This document shows positions 23,857 through 35,700 of a DNA stretch of 64,000 nt, piece after piece; the first letter of the stretch is position 1, and each line of letters starts with the position of its first letter. Source of the DNA: Atkinsonella hypoxylon (lineage: Eukaryota; Ascomycota; Sordariomycetes; Hypocreales; Clavicipitaceae); assembly GCA_000729835.1 (NCBI GenBank), contig JFHB01000054.1, forward strand, positions 101,130-165,129, read 5' to 3'. The notes beneath the pieces were generated by a model. It was not told the DNA's origin, ran no database searches, and worked only from the letters and a program-made list of their open reading frames with translations. The position numbers were made by a program, and so were the translations under genes.

Positions 23857-24509
23857 GACTCGTTCTGTTTAATTTTCTGCCAGAAACCGATGCAGTTTTT
23901 TTTGAGAATGCCCCCAAAACACCGTCTCCCTTTTGCCATAGGATTGAGTTGTTTTGTACCGTTCTAGAACTCGGAACGCAGATGCTTGACGAGAGAAGGA
24001 TTGGACCCTTCCTTGCCTTGATCGTGATATTGGTGCCCAGACTAAGCATCAAATTTTTACCGTACATAATTTGCAACGTGCGGCGGATACCTCCCTCATC
24101 TTGTGCTACGTTTCTGTACGATTGTCTCATCCATAGCCGAGGCGCTCTCAGATCCCTGATCAGCTAAGTTGATCTATTTGCACATTGAACGTTCTATTAC
24201 GTGACACTATCCAAGGATCATCGAAACAAATTCCAGTTACACATCTGGCATTACTTTTCGAGCGGCGCAGCAGCAAGCAAGAGATATCTTCTCTTTGTCA
24301 CACCTCGGCAAGAAGTCATCTCGTCAATTGATATTGCTTTTATGCATTTTCCTTCACGCGAGTCAAAGGCCATAACAATATGGAGTGCAGTCGAGGGATG
24401 GATAAATCTTCGATATTTTCCTTTCTCATTTCCAGCTTAATCGGTTTGCGGCCAATGGTCAGGATTCACCTAAAAAGTCGCAAACAAATTCTGAAATCTC
24501 GCAAAAATC
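23857..24509. promoter_or_regulatory. Intergenic: upstream region of the GLEYA gene
   Basis: No gene supported; presumed promoter of the secreted GLEYA protein. Confidence 0.45.
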
Positions 24510-25860
24510 ATGAATCGAATGATGCTCTCTTTGCTTAACACCTTAGTTGCGCTGGCGCTTCGGGGTGTCATGGCTCAGGACCTTAAAGTGAGGTCTGCGT
24601 TGTACCAGAGAAACAATCTTGTCTTGGGAAACATTTGCAAGTCGCTGCGACATGACTGCGGCTTAGACCGCTTGTCGCCGGAGATTGAGGTCTGACGGCT
24701 AATCAGTATTATGTTTCGACTTTCATACTGACGAGATTCACAGAAAATGTGCCTTGAGTCTTGCGAGAAAGGTATTGATGATAAGAATCTGCAAGGCGAC
24801 TTATGTGATCGCTTCAAGAAGGTATGCAATGTCCACGTGAGCCTGTCGGAAGCTTTTAATGACCGCGCAATAGTACATTGATAGTCTTGGTGGATGTGCC
24901 AATAGCCCGCTTATTGTAGTTGAAATGCAATGCAAAGATAAATGCAGTGCGTGTTCTTCTGATGAAGACTGTGGCATGGATCAAACTTGCCAAGATCATG
25001 TCTGCAAAGCAAGCGCCAAATGTCAACACAACAGCGAGTGCAACGGCCAAGTATGCAAAAACAACACATGCAAAGCATGTACATCTGCTGCGGATTGTGA
25101 CAGCGACAGTCTCGAGTGCGTCAAGGGGTCGTGCGTTCCAAAGACGACTCCTCCTCCAGAATGCACCAAGAACTCGGACTGCAAGGCAACCCAGATCTGC
25201 AAGGATGAAAAATGCAGCCCTTGTTCGACGGATGGGGACTGCGGTGTCAACCAGCTTTGTGGGAATGGAGAATGTATGCCAAAGCCACCTACTTGCGGAC
25301 AACCTGGCTTTGAATGGGCACAATGGCGAGGACCAACATCCTGGAGGACCGTCAAGTCGCCCCCATTTGCAGAGTTTGATCCAGCTAGTTTCAAAAGCCT
25401 GACGCCAGAGCATAACGGGCTAACTAACAGCTTGCTGATCAAGGACCCGAATAGTCTCTACGGTCAACCCCTGGTCACCAATTTGGCATCCGTGATCCAT
25501 CAAGGCTTTCTGCTGGCACCTGAAACGGGCAACTACACGTTCATATTCGGGCAAGCAGATGACATTGCTGTGGTTTGGCTGGGACAGAACGCCTATAGCG
25601 GCTGGACTCGGGCAAATGCAGACATTGAGCGAACATATATTCCTCCTCCAGGCGATGAAACCCAGACGACAAGGCATCTCGAGCAGGGGACGTACTATCC
25701 GGTGCGAGTCGCCTGGGGTGATAAGGGTGGCAATGTTGCCATGTCTGTGAGAATCATTGCTCCGAATGGAACGGAGCTGACGGGCCAAGATGGCGGATAT
25801 TTCAGAACTGAAGCTTGTGATGGATCCTACGGGAAGTTCCCGGCTTATGGTCCAGCTTAG
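24510..25860 (+). CDS. Secreted Cys-rich GLEYA-domain (PA14-like) adhesin
   Basis: Exons 24510-24689, 24744-24821 and 24874-25860 give 414 residues. Residues 1 to about 22 are a signal peptide ending GVMAQ. A Cys-containing N-terminal part (ICKSLRHDCG, MCLESCEKG) leads to three or four Cys repeats of the form CssDeDCgxxqxCxxxxC, similar to Dickkopf/EGF-like Cys-rich modules. The C-terminal 200 residues are a GLEYA/PA14 beta-sandwich (GFLLAPETGNYTFIFGQADDIAVVWLG, GTYYPVRVAWGDKGG). GLEYA domains bind carbohydrate, so a role as a cell-surface or secreted lectin or adhesin is inferred. I see no GPI signal or transmembrane end: the chain stops shortly after the GLEYA domain. The donor of intron 1 (GTCTGA) is weak. 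Confidence 0.88.
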
Positions 25861-27264
25861 CCAAGTGTTGTTGATGTTGAGGGAAGCAAGGATAGTGCGT
25901 GGCCGGAGATTGGTAGGGAGTTGTCTTGTATTTACTGTTTTTGCCGTACAATGCTTTCTAATCGCTTAGTTGTCGAGAGAATAAAATCGTCGGGCTCTGT
26001 CCTTCCAGCAGCTTCAGCCTGGTGCACAGTGTGTGTGTACATTGTTGAACAGGTGCTGTGGATTGGCTGCTTGACTTCTAACTGCAAAAGATTGGTTGGT
26101 GCAAGATCATTGTAAGAATCTCAGGTTTAAAGCCAGGTAAAACCAGTATGCAGGCTGTAATATTGACTAAAGCTTGCTCCCTCTGAGTCTGTGTAGCCAG
26201 CGTGCGCACATATATATAGTATAGTAGTAACTAGTTAGTTAGCGTGGCAAAGCCCCTCCTACCAATAAATAAAATAATATTGTTACGAGATAAACCACGA
26301 ATCCGCAGGACACATGTGCACGTGTCCCCGAACATACATACATATATATAGTCAGAAGCAAGCATTAAGTAGCTAGAGCTAGGTTCAACTTTATCCATCC
26401 ATCTATATATATATATATATATCTTGTACCATATAGCTCCTCTAAGACCGAATCCGCTCTGTAATATATAGTAGCAATTGCTTCCGATTGTTGCAGCCGC
26501 TTGCGCTTTTACTGCTACTAAAAGACACTAAACTGGATTTATTCCACCAAGATTACCATCGCCAATATCTGCTCCTTCCACTAGGTTGTACAAATACCCC
26601 CTTTTCAATAGAAGCAACCTATTGCCTTCTGTTGCCTGCTGCCTCTAGATACAACCTGTTGTTTTCTATTGCTTGCTGCAGTTCGTTGCCCGCGCCGCCG
26701 TTTGTTGCCTATTCCTAGTAAAATGCCTACTCGTAGAAGAGATGATCTCCTGGGAAAGGTTCTGTAGCTGCTTACTTTGCTGGACTTGCTGGTAGATCTG
26801 CGTTGTTGTTGCCGATGTCCGTGCTGCCACTTCCGTAAGTCCTTCTGAAGGGTTCCTATTTGTTGTACATAGTACAATTGAAGCTCTTGTAATTGCCTCT
26901 CTTGTCGTTGTTGGAGCTTTTCTAGTAGCGCCTCTTGTTGTTGTTGAAGCTCTTCCGGTTGGCTTTAGCGGTGCCTCCACTAGTGCCAGCCCCCCCTGTG
27001 GGGCTTACGACTGAGTGTACAGTGGGTGGGTGTACGGTACTAGTGCTGGCAGACTGCACTATTGCAGTCAATTTAGCGGCGTCACTGATCATGGCGCCAA
27101 CTTTCTGGCCTTGCATGTGGGACTTCACAGGAAACCTTCAATTCTTGGGTGTACGAGCATCTTTCAACACCAGCTCCAACCCCTCACAGAGCCCCTCTTG
27201 CCTCAGTCCCAAAGCACCTACATTCTCCTCAATATAGCTTTACTTGAAACGTACTACAGTCATA
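25861..27264. other. Intergenic between GLEYA gene and TPI1
   Basis: Contains AT-rich microsatellites (near 26208-26220 and 26405-26422), the palindrome TAACTAGTTA (26228-26237), the coiled-coil coding relic described separately, and the TPI1 promoter. No intact gene. Confidence 0.5.
26605..27128 (-). pseudogene. Possible degenerate coiled-coil coding fragment
   Basis: Read leftwards, one frame from 27116 (MQGQKVGAMISDAAKLTAI) runs to a stop near 26922; a second, overlapping frame then encodes a Gln/Glu/Leu-rich coiled coil (EELQQQQEALLEKLQQRQ, LYYVQQIGTLQKDLRKWQ) ending at 26605. The two halves are in different frames, and no splice pair was found to join them. It may be the C-terminal end of a DNA-binding or transposon-derived gene; I recognise no domain. 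Could also be simple-sequence DNA (CAA/GTT repeats) that is open by chance. Confidence 0.35.
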
Positions 27265-28341
27265 ATGGCACGCAAATTCTTTGTCGGCGGCAATTTCAAG
27301 ATGTGAGTCCGAGTGGTAGCTCATTGAGCCGATTCCGAGCAGCAACTGCCCTGCCCCTCCATGCCCCGCGCGAGGAGTTCCGAGATGAAGCTTGGCAAAA
27401 GATCACAGCTTGAAAGGGCTCCTTGGCAATGCCAAAATTTTCCTGATTTTGACACAGAATACAATGACTGACGACACGTAATAGGAACGGGTCTGTCTCG
27501 TCCATCAAGGAGATCGTGAATAACCTAAACAATGCCACTCTTGACGCAGAAGTCGGTTCGTGCTGTCCCAACATCCACCACCCTCTCTATCGCGCAAGAT
27601 GGCGCGTGAAGCAACCACGGATCTAACTAGCAAACAACAGAGGTCGTCGTCTCTCCTCCCGCCATTTATCTCCAGCTCGTCCGTGACAGCCTCCGCTCTG
27701 ACATTGAGGTCGCTGCCCAGAACGTTTTTGACAAGCCCAACGGTGCTTTCACTGGCGAAATCTCCGTCTCACAGCTCAAGGATAGCAACATTAATTGGGT
27801 CATCCTGGGTCACTCTGAGCGTCGCACCATCCTCAAGGAGTCTGATGAACTCGTCGCTTCCAAGGCCAAGTACGCCACCGAGAACGGTCTCAATATCATT
27901 TGGTGCTGCGGTGAGAGCCTCGAGGAGCGTGAGGCTGGCAAGACCGTCCAAGTCGTGACCAAGCAGCTTGAGGCCCTCAAGGCTAAGGTCAGCGACTGGT
28001 CCAGAATTGTTATTGCTTACGAGCCTATCTGGGCCATCGGAACTGGCAAGGTCGCTACCACCGAGCAGGCTCAGGAGGTTCACAAGGCCATTCGTGACTG
28101 GCTGAAGAGCGTTAGTAACAAAGTCGCCGACGAGACCCGCATCCTTTACGGAGGCAGTGTCAACGAAAAGAACTGCGGGGAGCTCAGCAAGCAGCCCGAT
28201 ATTGATGGTTTCCTGGTCGGTGGTGCTTCTCTCAAGCCTGCCTGTAAGTTGTTCCTCACTTGCTTCCCAACGCATGAAGTTGCACACATACTGAGAACAA
28301 ATTCCACAGTCATTGATATCATAAACTGCAGGAAGCAGTGA
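27265..28341 (+). CDS. TPI1: Triosephosphate isomerase
   Basis: Glycolytic interconversion of dihydroxyacetone phosphate and glyceraldehyde 3-phosphate in the cytosol. Exons 27265-27302, 27485-27555, 27641-28243 and 28310-28341 give 247 residues. Active-site residues are present: Asn10 and Lys12 (GGNFKM), His94 (GHSERR) and Glu164 (AYEPIWAIGTGK); the phosphate loop LYGGSV and the C-terminal IDIINCR motif also match. Exon 1 ends inside the Met codon after NFK. The first two introns are long for this window (182 and 85 nt). The terminal residues KQ replace the more common VNA-type ending. Converges with the mL43 gene. Confidence 0.96.
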
Positions 28342-28690
28342 CTACGCCAAGAGCATAAACTCTGAATCAGAAATCCTACCATCTCAGTATGAGACTAGAG
28401 TATGAAAACGATCATAAAGACATTGGATACCCATTTCCAAATTTCTATTTCGTGTTTTGAATGTGATGAATTTTATAGCAGATGGCTTCAGATTCGTTTC
28501 ATAGGTCTCCTCTGATCTGGCATCATCCGCGATCATGATGACTATCAAGCCCTACAGTATCCTAGCCGCTCCATGCTAATACAGAAATATATGCCCATCT
28601 TTTGATACAGGAAAACATACACGGCAACTCCTTGCTTCGTTGCCAACAGTGAGATCAAACCTTCGAATAAACCAGACTGGAGCGAAACTT
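28342..28690. other. Convergent 3' region, TPI1 and mL43
   Basis: No gene seen. Confidence 0.6.
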
Positions 28691-29219
28691 TCACACAACC
28701 ATTCCCGTGCCATGATACGGAGACCAGATACCTCTGACGCTGGGGTTTGTGCTCGTGACTGCCTTGTTCGTTCTCTTCAGCTTCTCTCCGCTTGCATCGC
28801 GTAATAGCTCAATTTTTTGTAAAATCTCGTATGGTGATAAGTTGCGTACGCAAATGGGCTTAGTCCGCCCGTTGATATAATGGCCGATGATGACAGGATG
28901 CTTGCCTGGTCTGGGGGAGACGGCGAATTCAATTTGGGGGTTTGCTGCGGCAAACTTGGGGAGTAGAGACTTGATAAAGCCACTATAAGGAAAGATAGTT
29001 AGTCTCGTACTGCAAGGATATTTCCTCAAAATTAAAGGGTGTGGCTTACTTCATCCCTTTAGAGCTACCGGCCCAATCGCAGTAGTGCAAGTCCATCTTC
29101 TTGCATTGAAGGATAAATGCTCCGAGGCCGTTCTGGTTAGCTGTTAGCACGCATTGCAACAGCTGGTTTACAGTTCCTACCTTGCCTCTCGCTACGGAGC
29201 GCAATGCTTTGACTGTCAT
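28691..29219 (-). CDS. MRPL51: Mitochondrial ribosomal large-subunit protein mL43 (L51/S25/CI-B8 fold)
   Basis: Structural protein of the mitochondrial 54S subunit with the thioredoxin-like L51/S25/CI-B8 domain. Exons in coding order are 29219-29181, 29132-29050 and 28982-28691, giving 137 residues. Family signatures are MTVKALRSVARGKNGLGAF, LHYCDWAGSSKGMNG, PQIEFAVSPRPGKHPVIIGHYINGRTK and the Lys-rich NKAVTSTNPSVRGIWSPYH. I chose the ATG at 29219 because it starts the conserved MTVKA sequence. An upstream coding-like exon can be spliced in frame (separate entry). Divergent from U1-70K, which starts about 350 bases away. Confidence 0.94.
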
Positions 29220-29397
29220 TTTGAGCTGATTGCACCCAGTATCCTCCTGAAATCGAAACGACGTAACGAGGAAAGACGTCGCGGAAAGGGTGGACTCTAG
29301 AAGAATGAAGGCTCACATTTGGGGATGGCCGAACTCGGCTTAGCGCCCCTGCCGGCCCAGCACCGGCAAAACCTCCAGCACCTCCAGCACCAAACAT
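29220..29397 (-). other. Candidate upstream exon adding 36 residues to mL43
   Basis: Exon 29397-29317 begins with ATG and codes for a Gly/Ala-rich, acid-free stretch (MFGAGGAGGFAGAGP, ending LSRVRPSPN). A GT-AG intron (29316-29247) joins it in phase to nine codons (EDTGCNQLK) that run without a stop into the conserved MTVKA start. It could be a mitochondrial presequence isoform, or a 5' UTR whose frame is open by chance. Confidence 0.4.
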
Positions 29398-29572
29398 CTG
29401 TTGTCCCCTAGCGCAGGCACTTTACGTTTTGCAGCATTTCTCATGGAAGTCAGGCGCGGCGCGTGTGGCATTTCATCATCTACTGGACGACTGTCTGCAG
29501 ATCATTACACTTCTCCACGGGCCGACGAATGATCTTTATCATTAGGAGCAGCAGATTTTCCCTCTTGCCGTC

Positions 29573-31107
29573 ATGACTGACAAACTTCCGCCAAATTTGT
29601 TGGCCCTTTTCGCGCCGCGACCTCCTCTGCGATGGGTTGAACCTCCAGATTATGCGCCCGAGAAACGCAAAACAGCCACGATCGCTGGCGTCGCATCATT
29701 TCTTCCCGAACTTCAAAAATACAAGGAGACGGACGTATACCATCCTACGGAGAGTTGGCTCGAGGCTAGAGATCGGAAAAAGCAAGAGAAGAAGGAGGCT
29801 GTTCAGAAGCTGCTAACTGAAGCTCCCAAACTATGTATGCGCATTTCTTCACGATCGTGAACCATAAAATTAGCTGCTAACCATGCCAGATAATCCTAAT
29901 GAGGACCCTAATATCCGTGGCGATGCCTTCAAGACTTTGATTGTTGCGCGACTGAGCTACGAAGCTGATGAACGTGATCTGGAGAGAGAGTTCGGTCGAT
30001 TCGGCCCCATTGAGCGCGTTCGTCACCTCTATTTTCTTTTCTTTGCGTCTTTTGGAGAAGGTGGCAGCTGACGGAAATGCAGATTCGCATCATCACCGAT
30101 ACTCACGCGCACGAGAAGCCCAATAAAAAGAAGAAACCTCATCGAGGATATGCCTTTGTAGTATTTGAGAGGGAGAAAGACATGAGAGGTAACTATATCC
30201 CCAGATTCCTTTGACGACTCCAAACACGGCTTTCCCTGGATGTAAATCTATGAGATGTGGCTTTCGGGTTAGCCCATCTCCTTGGTAACGCATCACGAGA
30301 CTCGGTCCGGGCCCTCAAGCTTGCCTGTCTCTGTAAACCCATTTGCTCTATCCTGTCCCTCAGACCTGGTAACCGAAGTGGTGAACTGTATGGTAAGCAT
30401 TGCTGACATCTGCGCCATAACGGCGTGACTACTTTGTAGCTGCTTTGGACTCTTGTGATGGCCTCCGCATCAAAGACAAACGAGTGAAGGTAGATGTCGA
30501 AAGAGGACGGACTGTCAAGGGATGGAAGCCTCGTCGTCTCGGCGGTGGTCTCGGCGGCCGCGGCTACACTAAATCTATGCCCTCTCGACCTGGCGGCCCT
30601 GGTGGTTTTAGCGGGCCTGGTGGTGGTGCATTTCGCGGAGGTTTCAAAGGTTTTGATAGTGGTCGAGGCCGTGGTGGGTTCCGTGGTGGATTCGGCGGTC
30701 GTGGTGGCGGCTTCAGAGGTGACTCTGGTCCTCGAGCAGACAGAAACGGCTTTGGGGGAGCACCAAGCGGAGCTCCATCTGGACCTGGAGGCGACCGCAG
30801 AAATGGTGATCGCGGCTTTTCCGGTGGGTATGATTCGAGAGGAGGCCGAGGCTTCGATGACAGACCTGGTGGTGGTTACCGCGATGGGGGCCGACACGGC
30901 AACCGTGACGGTGGTCGTCGCACAGGTGGTAACATGGAACCCATTGGACGCCGAGAGGGTGGATATCGCGAAAGAGATCGTGACCGTGACCGAGATAGGG
31001 AACGAGATAGAGGGAGTCGGGACTACGACAGACCTCGCGACGATGACAGCCGAAAGCGCGGTTATGAAGGTGGTCACGAGGATCCCAGAAAACTGCGAAG
31101 ATACTAA
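29573..31107 (+). CDS. SNP1: U1 snRNP 70-kDa protein (U1-70K)
   Basis: Core U1 snRNP protein that binds U1 stem-loop I and acts in 5' splice-site recognition. Exons 29573-29834, 29890-30017, 30083-30188 and 30440-31107 give 387 residues. The U1-70K N-terminal domain (NLLALFAPRPPLRWV, TIAGVASFLPEL) precedes an RRM with RNP2 TLIVARL (103-109) and RNP1 RGYAFVVF (151-158). The C-terminal exon is RGG-rich (FRGG, GRGG repeats) and ends with alternating Arg/Asp (RERDRDRDRDRERDRG), the usual U1-70K tail. Exon 3 ends just after RNP1, followed by a 251-nt intron, long for this genome. A large antisense open frame over exon 4 is an artefact of RGG codon bias. Confidence 0.95.
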
Positions 31108-31870
31108 ACCCCTCATCACTTTCTTCCAACCTTTTTCAGGTGCTTGGTACACCGGTCAGAAAATCTTGGACCTTCTTGGTCGCAAGCGCAGAGACTATCA
31201 GGTTTGTCGTTTGGTCACATGACAGACATTGTCATCGCTTGATGTAGCGACTTACAGCTCGGCGGCATGCAAGGTAAAATACCCCGGCTTTATATCTAAT
31301 AAAGCTGCTTTGATGGGAAAGGTAAATTCTGGACGTGTATTTTTCTTCGTTTGTATTGGTAGGTTAGAATCACACAACTTGGCGCGTGGCACATGGCAGT
31401 GGGTTCCTGCTATATTATTGAGGTAAGGTCAGAGGTAAGCACATCTGTGACTACTGACCATTGATGTGAAGAAATAACGAGAGGCATATTGTTGAGTATG
31501 TGTAAAAGTTACATTTCAACACGATTTTACGTTGAGAAGATGCTGAAAGGCGGTGGCGTTCTGCACAAAAGTGCGCTTGCAACAAGAGAAAGACATGTAT
31601 AAATATTTTATTGGAGTCGTCCGGCGTCTTTCAGAAGGAAACAAAAGATGCTTCGACCCGCCGTAGTCCTGAACCATGAAACGCCTAGATCCGTACAAAA
31701 AAATTCAACAAAAAAAAATTAGTTATAGAGATCACCAGTATGATCTATATACCAGATCAACCATCGGAGTCCTCGCAGATCGAGAAACTTCTGCCTATTT
31801 CCCCATCTACTTCGTGATTGCCGGTTCCTATTCCAACTATGCCCATTCCCCGGAAAACCCATTGCTCCAG
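31108..31870. other. Convergent 3' region, U1-70K and MRT4
   Basis: No supported gene; AT-rich 3' flanks. Confidence 0.55.
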
Positions 31871-32706
31871 TTAGTTTTCAACGCCGTCCATGGCCGTCGG
31901 ATCTATCTCTGTGACCTCTCCACTTGCTGAGCTCCAGTACCTGTTGAGCAACTACGTTAGCGAGGGAATCCGAAACTCTCCAGGATGGCAAAATCGCAAG
32001 TTCAGTCAGGGCAAAGGGTGAAGGGTGAGACGTACGCCAGCAGCTTGACCTTGAACTCAGACACACACACGCCAAATAGCTTCAAGAGACGAGTTTGCCT
32101 CGAGTCCAACACATCCCCCTCTTTGCAAACCACGTATCCCTCTCCCTCGCCACTCTCCTCGCCGAGTACAACCTTGCCCTTGACCATGCGTGTAGGAACG
32201 TTCAGTTTCCGCAATTCGGGCTCGAGTGTGTGCGCAAGCGGCACGTCGTGCTCAGCGGGGACCTCTCCCGCCGTAGCATACACGACACCAGCGGGGATGG
32301 TGAAGTCCCGAGGCGAGGTCGCGCCCGCGCGGGCGAAATCCACCGGCGCAAAGTTGGCCAAGTACTCGATGATAGACTCTACAGGCCGATTAGTCAAAAG
32401 CAGCCCGACCGTGCCGCTCAGGTACGGCGTCAGATTGTCGATGCCAGCGGCGACGGCCTCGGAGGGGTTCTGCCCCAGCGCCTTGGCCATAAGCTTGGTC
32501 TTGCCGAAGAAGACTCTGCTGTCGTTGAGCTCGTGGCGCACGTCTTTCAATGCGCTGTTGCGCATGTTGTGTACGCTGAAGACGAAGCAGTGCTGGTATT
32601 CGGGGACGGCATCGCGGATGTTCTGGAAGAGCTTGTCTTTATGCTCGCGCGTCTTCTTGGAGACTTGTGTGAGGTGGAAGGTTTTGGCTCGTCTTGACTT
32701 GGGCAT
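31871..32706 (-). CDS. MRT4: Ribosome assembly factor MRT4 (uL10/P0-like)
   Basis: Nucleolar factor that occupies the P0 (uL10) site on pre-60S particles until exchanged for P0. Exons in coding order are 32706-32036 and 31940-31871, giving 246 residues. Family signatures include MPKSRRAKTFHLTQV, VFSVHNMRNSALKDVR, FFGKTKLMAKALG and TRLLKLFGVCVSEFKVKLLAYW. The second exon supplies the last 24 residues (from YWSSASGE to GVEN); without it the frame would end in non-conserved sequence. Splice donor GTACGT follows the Ala codon's first two bases. A T17 tract lies about 15 bases upstream of the ATG. Confidence 0.95.
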
Positions 32707-35700
32707 GGTGGCGAGTGACCTATTTTTTTTTTTTTTTTTCCTTGTTTATCTCGGGGTTTTCCGGGAATCAGGCCTTCGAATTGGACCGAAGAACTTGGTT
32801 GGTTTCAAGTCTCTTCAGCCTTTGACAACTAGCCAATGCATATACGTCAAGATGGGCTGGGTTTGGGCGGTGGGTGGCTGTTTTGCGCGGGCTGTGAAGA
32901 GAAAAATTATTGTACCTAGGCAGGTTGCTTGCGATATCGATAAGATAAGACCAGACGGGGTCTTGATCAACCATCTAAAAATTTTTGTGTGGTTGCAGCA
33001 CCCGAAAGACCCATTCAGCTCAAAACTTGGGAGCGCAGCAACGCGCCTCTCGAACAGGGACCGGAAGCTTAGTGTTAGCCTTGGCCATCCCGCCCAGGCT
33101 AGTCCTAGTCCATACATGTAATCTCGTGGCCTGGGATGTCAAATTTGCACGTATTACTCCGTATGCCTACCACCTCCAAACTCTCACCCCAGGTCTACTC
33201 AGCAAGACGTATCCTGCCGATTCGACCTACATCCGGTATTCCGAAATGTTGCATAACTAATGTTGCATCCGTCCGTCCTGCTGAACCCGGCAGACCGACG
33301 CCTCAGAAACCAATCATCGCAAGCCCGTCGCAACTGATGCATCCAACGGCCCATCCGTCCATTTCTTTTCATGTAGCGCGTTGGCCGCTCTCCACTCACT
33401 CACTACCCGAGAAGTTTATCGCTCACCCTAATTAATTAGCTGCGTTGACTCACGCCGGCGTAATTGTAGCCATGCCAATGCGGCCCATTGGCTTGTTGGC
33501 GTTATGCTCCTAGTATCTCCGCGTTGACAACGTCAATGTACCTAGAGACCGAGCCAACGTCTCTCCATGAACGGGGTACACATTGCGCCTATATGGCCGG
33601 TATAAACGTAAATGCAATGGCGATTCTAGGCAGCATTTTCTCTCATGGAAATACATAAGTGCTGGGTAGTCAGCTTGCAGACGCTCGAATCTAATGCATG
33701 TCTCTATGTCTGCTCTTTGTTTTCGACAATGTCTGCAGGGTAATATACTTTTGCCCAAGTTGCCTTGCAATTCGAATGCTACACCATCTCTTCTACTAGG
33801 TTGAGTTCACCTTGGCCTAGTGAAACGCATTCTCTCCTATAACCACTGTCGAGAACTCTAGTATCATCTGATAAACGCAGTCGACAACTTAATTCGGCTA
33901 GGGAACCGGGACGAAACGTCTGATTCGGTCTACCCTCTCGATTCGTCACCATGCCACCTTTTTCCGGATAATGTCACAGACGACTACCACGCCCACGCGA
34001 TCTCCAATGCCTGCTCTCGATTCTACAATCACATCCTTTTTCTCAGATACAACCACTTCATCCGCTTCGAGTTCGATTCCTACAAATGCTGCAAGTCTGG
34101 GGCAGCCAGATGGCCTCAGTGGTTCCGCGGGCAGCCGGCTTGTGAGAGGGTTTACAATAGGTATCGGGGCCGGTGTCTTCTTTGCACTTATCTCTTGTTG
34201 CTGGGTTCCTTGTGTGAGCATGTGGAATGGACGCCGCATACGCTTGATAATGCAGGAAGCTTCTGGTATTTAATATGTCGGACAATGATATCCTGGACTT
34301 GGTTTCGGCGATTTGTTGCTTCTTGTTTAGCTTCGACATGTAAAATATTGGATAGTCGGACATGCTTGGTGATACAAAAAGGTAGATGATAAGTCCAAGC
34401 CTGAAATTGTACAGTCGTCTGTCTACGATTCGCAGGTCACCACCCGGATTATTCTTTAAATGATCAAACACGACCTGTTTGATTCTCTCAGCCCGAACCA
34501 TTGTTTCTGACGATTTTCTGTCAAATGGGAGCTTTGTCGAAGGTTGTAGTCCGCGAGCATCATCTCGGCGGCTACCCTGAACCTAGCTTGAGATTCTGAA
34601 ATTCTAAAAACGTTCACGTCTTCTTTCCCTCTATCTATTCGTGACGGGATCAGGAAAGTAAAGTTCGATGCCACTTGGTCGTGCAAGGTATTTTGCCACT
34701 AATAGCAATCCTGGAAGACCTTGTAGCAAACTGTACGCAGCCTCCAGCCCCTATCGAGCGTTTCTCCCCGACACAATAATGCTCTTGTTTCCAATCCTTG
34801 TTTAATAGGGGATGAACCGTGTTAGACGGCCTGCTCGAGTAACTGATGCCTTGCGACCATGAATACCAGGCGGCATCATAAGATATTTCTTACCGGTGAA
34901 AGCACAGGCCGAATAAGCGCCGGCTGATGGTCGCTTGTGTGGGATAAAAGTAGTTGCGGGAGGTTCTTCTTTTGGAAGGGTTTTAGAAGCGTCCATGTAC
35001 CTAACTATTTCCCAGCCCAAGATGCCCTCTGCCTGGGGATTTTCTCGGGTGTTAAATAATACTATGACTGATGCTGCTACACTGGTTCCCTGGCGATTGC
35101 GTGAGGGAAATGATATACGTGTGGTCTACTGTTTGGATGTGCGCATTTCTAGAAATCCCTTTTTTCCCATCGAATGCTGTAAGACAACGGCCAAGGCTTT
35201 ACAAGGAGATACCGAATAGTGGCATCACTTCAGCAGGTCTTGACTCAACCTTCTTTGCACATCAGACGATTAAGTGCTTCTCCTTCTATTCTATGGATCC
35301 AAAATATTGTTTTATCTAGTAGGTACCACTAACTCGAATGGCTTTGGAGGGTCTTCATAGTAGCTCTTTGTACAGCAAGTAATTAAAACACTCCTTCTCG
35401 GATGGAATTTATACGCGGATGCAAGTGTCGTCTAAACTACTAATCTCATTGGCTCACTAACTAGGTAGCTATTTAAGAACCCTGAGAGTGAGGGCGACAA
35501 TTCTAGCATGTCATTCCCGCCTATGTTTAGAAATGGATACTCAAGTCAAGACACATCATGTAATGCCTAAGAAACTAAGTAGCCTGCCTTTTGACCCACG
35601 TCTATATGACTTTCATCCCTTTAACAGTGTTAAGAGGGTCATTGTCTCCAATTGGTAGCATGTGGCGATATTGCTACTTTTTGTTAGCAGTCAAGCTCTG

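Noticed and set aside
30193..31152. 319-codon antisense open frame opposite the last exon of U1-70K
   Set aside because: It mirrors the RGG and Arg/Asp repeats of the sense gene, producing Ser/Thr/Ala-rich translation without a domain.
34058..34501. 147-codon minus-strand frame beginning MVRAERIKQ
   Set aside because: Overlaps the small membrane-protein candidate on the other strand, no domain recognised and no splice context.
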